From Malacoplasma sp. (GTDB lineage Bacteria > Bacillota_I > Bacilli_A > Mycoplasmatales > Mycoplasmoidaceae): a stretch of DNA of 12,630 nucleotides. Where the stretch lies: positions 1-12,630 of the forward strand of contig JARHZT010000035.1 of NCBI GenBank assembly GCA_029258015.1, given 5' to 3'. A model generated the notes under the pieces. It was not told the DNA's origin. It ran no database searches and saw only the letters and a program-made list of their open reading frames with translations. The position numbers and the translations under genes are program-made. Shown piece by piece: positions 9,228 to 12,630 of the stretch (position 1 is its first letter; each line of letters begins with the position of its first letter).

Positions 9228-10160
9228 CTAAATCTTTTTAGGATGTTTTAATAAAAAACTTATACCTTTATCAGTTATTATCCTCCCTTTTGCAGTTTTA
9301 TTAATATACATATTTTTTAATAAGAAAGGTTCTATTTTATTAGTTATAGTTTTTTCATCAGTATTTAAAAGTTGACATAATGTTTTTAAACCTATTGTTT
9401 TATTTTCTTCTAACAATCTAAGATATTGTAAATCTATTTCTTCTAGACCATTCTCATAAACACCTATCTTATCAAATATGAATTCGTTATTATTTTTTGA
9501 AGTTTCAATATGGTCAATAAATCTTGATAGTAATCTTTTAGCAATTCTTGGTATTCCTTTTGATCTGGATGCTATTTCTTTAATAAGATTATCGTTAAGA
9601 TTTATATTTTTAGATTTACTAAGATTATATTTAATGATATTTATAATTTCTTTTTCTTCATATTCTGTTATGTTTATTACTATTCCAAATCTTTCTTCAA
9701 AAGGTTGTGGTAGGTTTCCGATTTTTGTTGTAGCACCTATTAAAGTAAATTTTGGAACACTCACCAATGTAGTTTTTTTATTGAATTCCTTTCCAACTTC
9801 AATATTTATTTTAAAATCTTCCATAGCAGAATAAAGTATCTCAAAACACTTTGGATTTATTGAATGTATTTCATCAATAAATAAAATATTTTTTTGTGCC
9901 ATAGAATATAAAACATTTAAAATATCACTTTTTTCTTGAATTTCCGGTCCTTGAACTATTTTTATCTTTTGTTTTAATTCATTAGCTATTATATTTGCTA
10001 ATGATGTTTTACCAACACCTGGCGGACCATAGAAAAGACAATGATCTAAAACATCATCTCTTTTTAATGCACTTTTTATATAAACTTCTAAATTATTTTT
10101 TAGCGATTCTTTACCTTGAAATTCTCTTAGATTATTTGGTCTAATTTGGAATATTTTCAT
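9228..10160 (-). CDS. ruvB: Holliday junction branch migration DNA helicase RuvB
   Basis: A 310-residue AAA+ motor, slightly shorter than the usual 330-350 because the N-terminal extension is short. Walker A GPPGVGKT is at 45-52, Walker B LFIDEIH at 93-99, and sensor 1 GATTKIG at 142-148. The arginine-finger region is PFEERFGI with R157 (LRDRFGI in most bacteria), and sensor 2 is GIPRIAKRLL near 206-215. A winged-helix DNA-binding domain closes the protein. RuvB hexamers pump DNA through RuvA-bound junctions. Its ATG overlaps the 3' end of ruvA by 20 bases and has no Shine-Dalgarno of its own, so translation is probably coupled to ruvA. No ruvC is present, as expected for Firmicute-type lineages, which use RecU. 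Confidence 0.97.
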   Translation of the reverse strand: MKIFQIRPNNLREFQGKESLKNNLEVYIKSALKRDDVLDHCLFYGPPGVGKTSLANIIANELKQKIKIVQGPEIQEKSDILNVLYSMAQKNILFIDEIHSINPKCFEILYSAMEDFKINIEVGKEFNKKTTLVSVPKFTLIGATTKIGNLPQPFEERFGIVINITEYEEKEIINIIKYNLSKSKNINLNDNLIKEIASRSKGIPRIAKRLLSRFIDHIETSKNNNEFIFDKIGVYENGLEEIDLQYLRLLEENKTIGLKTLCQLLNTDEKTITNKIEPFLLKNMYINKTAKGRIITDKGISFLLKHPKKI

Positions 10161-10758
10161 GGTTTACTATTGCTTGTATTGCTAAACTTATCAAATCGCT
10201 TATATCATCTTTTTTTGAGTTGATTATTTTACTTTCTAATAGTGAAACAGCTTTTTCTATTTGATTCTTTTTATAACCTAATGCCTTCAATGCCGAAACT
10301 AAATCACATAGATTTTCTGAACATGTATTTTTATTTTTATGACATTCAGGTTCATTTTTTATTTTTTGATTAATGAAATGAGTAACGTTTAAAGAGATTT
10401 TGTTTGTGAACCCTGATAATGAATTTAATGCCTCTATGTCATTTTTGATTATCAAATCTTTCATTAGATTAATATCATTTTTCATAATAGATAATGCTAT
10501 TTTTGTTCCTACACCATTAACCTGAAGTAATCACTCAAAAAATATTTTTTCATATAATGTTTTAAAACCATAATATTCATACAAAAAATTATTTTTAAGA
10601 TTCTGGTAAATTTTTGTATAGATATAAACTCTTTGAATTTTGTTTATTTCAAATTTTTCACTATCGCTTACAAATATTTTGTAACCTATAAAATTGTTTT
10701 CTAATATCAAATAATTTGAATTAGAGTAATTAACCTTTCCTACTATATATTCATACAT
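10141..10758 (-). CDS. ruvA: Holliday junction branch migration protein RuvA
   Basis: A 205-residue RuvA (203 in E. coli). Read under code 4, the two halves seen under the standard code join through a TGA Trp at residue 76. The N-terminal OB-fold (MYEYIVGKVNY..., about 1-62) is followed by a first helix-hairpin-helix LLQVNGVGTKIALSIM (77-92) and a second, degenerate one near LNSLSGFTNKISLNVTHFI. The C-terminal domain III (CDLVSALKALGYKKNQIEKAVSLL) contacts RuvB. It binds four-way junctions as tetramers. AGGA lies 4 bases before the ATG, and the upstream 93-residue gene ends only 7 bases away, so the three genes form one operon. Confidence 0.95.
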
Positions 10759-10765
10759 ACTTATC

Positions 10766-11047
10766 CTATAAAATTAATGTAGCTGTTGTTTTTGATGGAT
10801 ATTTAGATAATTTAATGTAATGACTATTAGTTCCAAAATTACCACTATTTAATCCATGTTGATTAAATTGGTATTGATATTGTTCATTTCTTGGATGAGT
10901 CATATTATAAACCATCTCAGTAAATTTCATTAATGTTGATCCAACTAAAGATATACCTAATGCTGCGTTTCACATACTAAATGAACCAGCAATATGATTT
11001 TTCTTTTCTGTATCAGTTAATTTGTTGAATTTATTTAAGCATGTCAT
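10766..11047 (-). CDS. Small uncharacterised protein (93 residues), first gene of the ruvAB operon
   Basis: Not recognised. The start is well supported by a strong Shine-Dalgarno, and the coding sequence contains one TGA Trp. It begins MTCLNKFNKLTDTEKKNHIAGS, polar and charged, followed by a hydrophobic stretch of about 20 residues (FSMWNAALGISLVGSTLM) that could be one membrane helix. The rest is rich in Asn, Gln, Tyr and His and ends TLIL. The beginning resembles the leader peptides of double-glycine-type secreted peptides (acidic LTDTEK, then I-A-G-S), but GS replaces GG and no C39 peptidase transporter is visible. Position suggests co-transcription with ruvA (7-base gap). It is too short for standard-code detection because of the internal TGA. 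The gene is probably real; its function is unknown. Confidence 0.72.
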
Positions 11048-11051
11048 TTTT

Positions 11052-11058
11052 CCTCCTC
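11052..11058 (-). promoter_or_regulatory. Strong ribosome binding site of the 93-residue gene
   Basis: The minus strand reads GAGGAGG followed by AAAA and ATG. It is one of the strongest Shine-Dalgarno sequences in the window and fixes the start of this small gene. A possible -10 box (TTATAT, minus strand, 11099-11094) lies further upstream in the 113-base divergent gap. Confidence 0.75.
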
Positions 11059-11145
11059 ACATATATAAAAGTAATAAAGATAAAAAATGTTACATATAAT
11101 GATTAAAATTCCTAATAATTATTTAATAAAAAAATATTTTATATA

Positions 11146-11151
11146 TATAAA
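11146..11151 (+). promoter_or_regulatory. Possible -10 box for the Abi_2 gene
   Basis: TATAAA, within a longer TA-rich run, ends 9 bases before the ATG at 11161. If used, transcription would start within a few bases of the ATG and give a leaderless or nearly leaderless mRNA, consistent with the absence of a Shine-Dalgarno. TTAATA at 11123-11128 is a weak -35. Confidence 0.35.
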
Positions 11152-11160
11152 ATTATTGTT

Positions 11161-12174
11161 ATGATAACAATAAAAAAAGAATTAGATGATTTAATAGATA
11201 AGCAGGTTGAACTTTTAAAAATGAATGGTTTGAAAAATGCAAATGGATCCAAATTTAAATGATATTTAAAAAATTTTGGATATTGAATATTTGCAAATGA
11301 GTATAGTCTGTTTTTGAAAGTTAATAATGATAAAAATTTAAGTGTATATAAAAAAGATTGTGCTAAATCAGATTATCTTATTTCTATATTTAATATGGAT
11401 AGAAGTATATCTAATAGATTATTTTCTGAGATATGTAATATAGAAAGGAAATTTTCTGCAATTATTTGCTCAAAAATATTAAGTTATTATTGTGATAAGT
11501 CAGATAAACATAAAAAAGGATACATACTTTCACTATCTAATGACGAAATATTAGAAATGTTTCCAGGATTAAAAAAATTCTCTATGATTCCAAAAAATAA
11601 TTCTGATGAATATCCTTTTAAAAAAGATAAAAAAATAGATACTGATAAAAATATTTTAGAATTTAAAAAACTTCTAACAAAATTTTTAGATTACGGAATA
11701 GCAAAAGAAGCAAACAATATGAATATTTTGGAGCTATCAAATAAATGATCTTTTGGAATTCTTATAAAAATATACTCTGTATTACCTAAGAAAATAAAAA
11801 AAGAAATAGCTTATAGTTTTTTAAGAAAAGACCAAGAAATATATGAAGATTTTCATATTCACTTTGAAAAAGTTATGATTTTAATAAATCACTTAAGAAA
11901 TTCTATATGTCATAATAATGTTGTTTATACATTTTCATACGAAGCACATGCAGAAAAAATTTCATTATTTTGTGAAAAAATATTGCATATTAAAACAAAT
12001 AAGAAGTTTATTAGAATTTTTGATATTGTAAACATAATAAATTATTTAAATCCACATAATAGTAATATATTAATGTTATTTGACAAGGAATTAAGTAAAC
12101 TAAATAAAAGTATAGATGACAAAATATCTAATGATATATTAACTTATATGAATTATGTAAGAATAAATGTTTAA
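11161..12174 (+). CDS. Abi_2 / AbiD-AbiF family abortive-infection protein (HEPN ribonuclease-like)
   Basis: A 337-residue protein. The N-terminal part (ELDDLIDKQVELLKMNGLKN... YLKNFGYWIFANEYSLFL) matches the opening of Abi_2 (Pfam PF07751) proteins. The C-terminal part contains the family-type block ELSNKWSFGILIKIYSVLP... and the HEPN catalytic pattern Rx4H, RNSICH at 246-251 followed by NN. Abi_2 proteins are phage-defence or toxin-like proteins thought to cut RNA and arrest growth; here this is inferred from the motif. Three TGA codons (11260-11262, 11284-11286, 11746-11748) are Trp, so a standard-code search splits the gene. ATG 11161 has no Shine-Dalgarno. No protein antitoxin is adjacent; instead a candidate small RNA starts about 50 bases downstream. 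It is divergent from the ruvAB operon. Confidence 0.86.
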
Positions 12175-12186
12175 ATTACAAAAAAA

Positions 12187-12219
12187 TTGATTTTGTTAAT
12201 AATATTGTTATTATATAAG
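12187..12219 (+). promoter_or_regulatory. Promoter candidate for the small RNA
   Basis: TTGTTA (12193-12198) with TATAAG (12214-12219), 15 bases apart, or TTGATT (12187-12192) with TATATA (12212-12217), 19 bases apart. Either predicts a start near 12222-12226. It lies in the gap after the Abi_2 stop, with no terminator in between. Confidence 0.45.
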
Positions 12220-12221
12220 TG

Positions 12222-12294
12222 TAAGATATGGTTTAGCCATTTATGGAGAGCTGTATCGCTTTGCTCAGCCTCGTAAGATGCGCTGAGGTTTTTT
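12222..12294 (+). ncRNA. Candidate structured small RNA next to the Abi_2 gene
   Basis: About 73 nucleotides with no credible ORF. The core 12245-12288 has 25 G or C in 44 bases, far above the surrounding AT-rich sequence, a classic sign of structured RNA in such genomes. Visible pairings are ATGG/CCAT (12228-12231 with 12237-12240), GAGC/GCTC (12248-12251 with 12263-12266, mutually exclusive with part of the next hairpin), and a terminal hairpin CTCAGC/GCTGAG (12264-12269 with 12282-12287). The last has an inner UC(GUAA)GA GNRA-type cap and is followed by six T. From memory, a conserved AbiF RNA motif near Abi_2 genes and RNA-controlled Abi_2 toxins have been reported; I cannot confirm that this RNA matches. 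It fits no tRNA, SRP RNA or tmRNA. Confidence 0.6.
12264..12294 (+). terminator. Terminator hairpin of the small RNA
   Basis: Six G/C-rich base pairs, 12264-12269 with 12282-12287, are followed by G and the T-run 12289-12294. It is the 3' end of the candidate RNA. Confidence 0.75.
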
Positions 12295-12327
12295 ATACCC
12301 CTATATATGGTTTTATTAATTTTTATA

Positions 12328-12366
12328 AAAAATAAAAACACTACTAAAAATAGTGTTTTTATTTTT
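12328..12366. terminator. Two-way terminator between the small RNA and the minus-strand nuclease gene
   Basis: A perfect 16-base-pair stem (12328-12343 with 12351-12366) with the loop CTAAAAA. A-rich and T-rich arms give a U-tail on both strands. The 3' arm overlaps the stop codon of the minus-strand gene (12365-12367), whose transcript it should end. Confidence 0.75.
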
Positions 12367-12514
12367 AAATTAATTTAGAAATAGATTTAATAACACCTTT
12401 TTTATTTTTGTGTCATTCTATTTCTAATACTCTATATATTCTATATCCCAAGTCTTCTAAAAAGTTTTGTCTATCTATATCTTCCATAGTCTTCTTTAAA
12501 CCACTATGATACTT
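12365..12514 (-). CDS. C-terminal fragment of a REase_MTES_1575/Vsr-like nuclease domain, probably from a large helicase-type defence protein
   Basis: Fifty codons including the stop. The fragment begins at K-YHSG and contains DIDRQNFLEDLGYRIYRVLEIEW then HKNKKGVIKSISKLI. This is the conserved end of restriction-endonuclease-like domains at the C-terminus of DUF4011/superfamily-1 helicase proteins, where YHS...RDR...L..LGW.I.R.W..DW is typical. The catalytic ExD-type acidic residues that normally precede YHS are missing because the sequence changes to host-like DNA at 12515. One TGA (Trp of the IEW motif) supports code 4. The frame happens to stay open to 12630, but those extra codons lie in SINE/LINE sequence and should not be annotated. 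The parent protein is inferred from the domain family. Confidence 0.66.
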
Positions 12515-12560
12515 AAATCAAGAGTTAGACGCGTAACCGACTGAGCCACCCAGGCGCCCC
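12515..12560 (-). repeat. Head of a carnivore tRNA-derived SINE (host DNA)
   Basis: The minus strand begins GGGGCGCCTGGGTGGC and continues through CTCAGTCGGTTA and GCGTCTAACTCTTGATTT. This is the start of the carnivore SINE family as I know it, with only a few differences from the remembered consensus. It contains an exact RNA polymerase III A box, TGGCTCAGTCGG (12548-12537), matching TRGYNNARYNGG. Its composition is quite unlike the Mollicute genome. It stops abruptly at 12515, before the B box, and so was joined artificially or by recombination. Confidence 0.88.
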
Positions 12561-12630
12561 TGTTGTCTATAGTTAAAAGTCTGTTTCTTGCTTAGTCGCT
12601 CTTTTTTTCCTTTTGCTCATTCGTTTTCTT
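12561..12630 (-). repeat. Probable carnivore LINE-1 3'-end sequence (host DNA)
   Basis: On the minus strand an A-rich stretch leads into AGCAAGAAACAGAC, TTTTAACTATAGACAACA, closely like the carnivore LINE-1 tail phrase AAGAAACAGACTCTTAACTA, TAGAGAACA. It directly precedes the SINE head. No bacterial gene or motif is seen here. The identification is from memory of the repeat and is less certain than the SINE. Confidence 0.68.

Noticed and set aside
9478..9834. Plus-strand open frame inside ruvB
   Set aside because: The minus strand here encodes the RuvB Walker B, sensor 1 and arginine-finger regions; the plus frame has no support.
286..11748. In-frame TGA codons as evidence of broken genes or pseudogenes
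   Set aside because: They occur in nearly every gene at positions where Trp fits, and the conserved protein continues without a frameshift; this is the UGA=Trp code.
12515..12560. A bacterial tRNA gene
   Set aside because: The A-box-like segment resembles a tRNA D-arm, but there is no acceptor stem, anticodon arm or T arm; it matches the head of a tRNA-derived SINE.

Overview
The window comes from a very AT-rich Mollicute that reads UGA as tryptophan (Mycoplasma/Spiroplasma/Entomoplasma side, not Acholeplasma or phytoplasma). In-frame TGA codons interrupt at least nine otherwise intact conserved genes exactly where Trp is acceptable, as in the first helix-hairpin-helix region of RuvA and in UvrB. 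UGG is also used. No CRISPR array, insertion sequence, rRNA or tRNA gene was seen.

Layout, plus strand unless stated. 1-1638: the 3' part of a copper-type P1B ATPase gene and a complete ribA (GTP cyclohydrolase II) 18 bases downstream. 1761-4373: a YitT-family membrane protein with a repetitive charged tail, then an unrecognised 349-residue protein ending at a strong terminator. 4415-7229: uvrB and an alpha/beta hydrolase, closed by a terminator. 7275-9171: tlyA overlapping dinB, closed by a two-way terminator. 9228-11047, minus strand: a small 93-residue protein, ruvA and ruvB as one operon convergent with dinB. 11161-12174: a divergent Abi_2-family HEPN protein. About 12222-12294: an unusually GC-rich, structured, probably non-coding RNA with its own promoter and terminator. 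12365 to about 12514, minus strand: the C-terminal end of a nuclease domain of the kind found on large helicase-type defence proteins.

The last ~116 bases (12515-12630) are not bacterial. They match the head of a carnivore tRNA-derived SINE, with an intact RNA polymerase III A box, preceded by sequence like the 3' end of a carnivore LINE-1. The contig is therefore most likely chimeric with host DNA at its right end, and the junction cuts the nuclease gene just after its catalytic region would have been. The sample is likely from, or contaminated by, a carnivore.

Functionally, the middle is a genome-maintenance cluster: nucleotide excision repair (UvrB), translesion synthesis (DinB), Holliday-junction migration (RuvAB) and an rRNA methyltransferase/haemolysin-like protein (TlyA). 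The right side looks like the edge of a phage-defence region. There a HEPN ribonuclease of the Abi_2 family sits beside a candidate small RNA, which fits an RNA-controlled toxin or abortive-infection system, next to a truncated helicase-nuclease gene. The Abi_2 plus small-RNA pair is the most interesting biology here.
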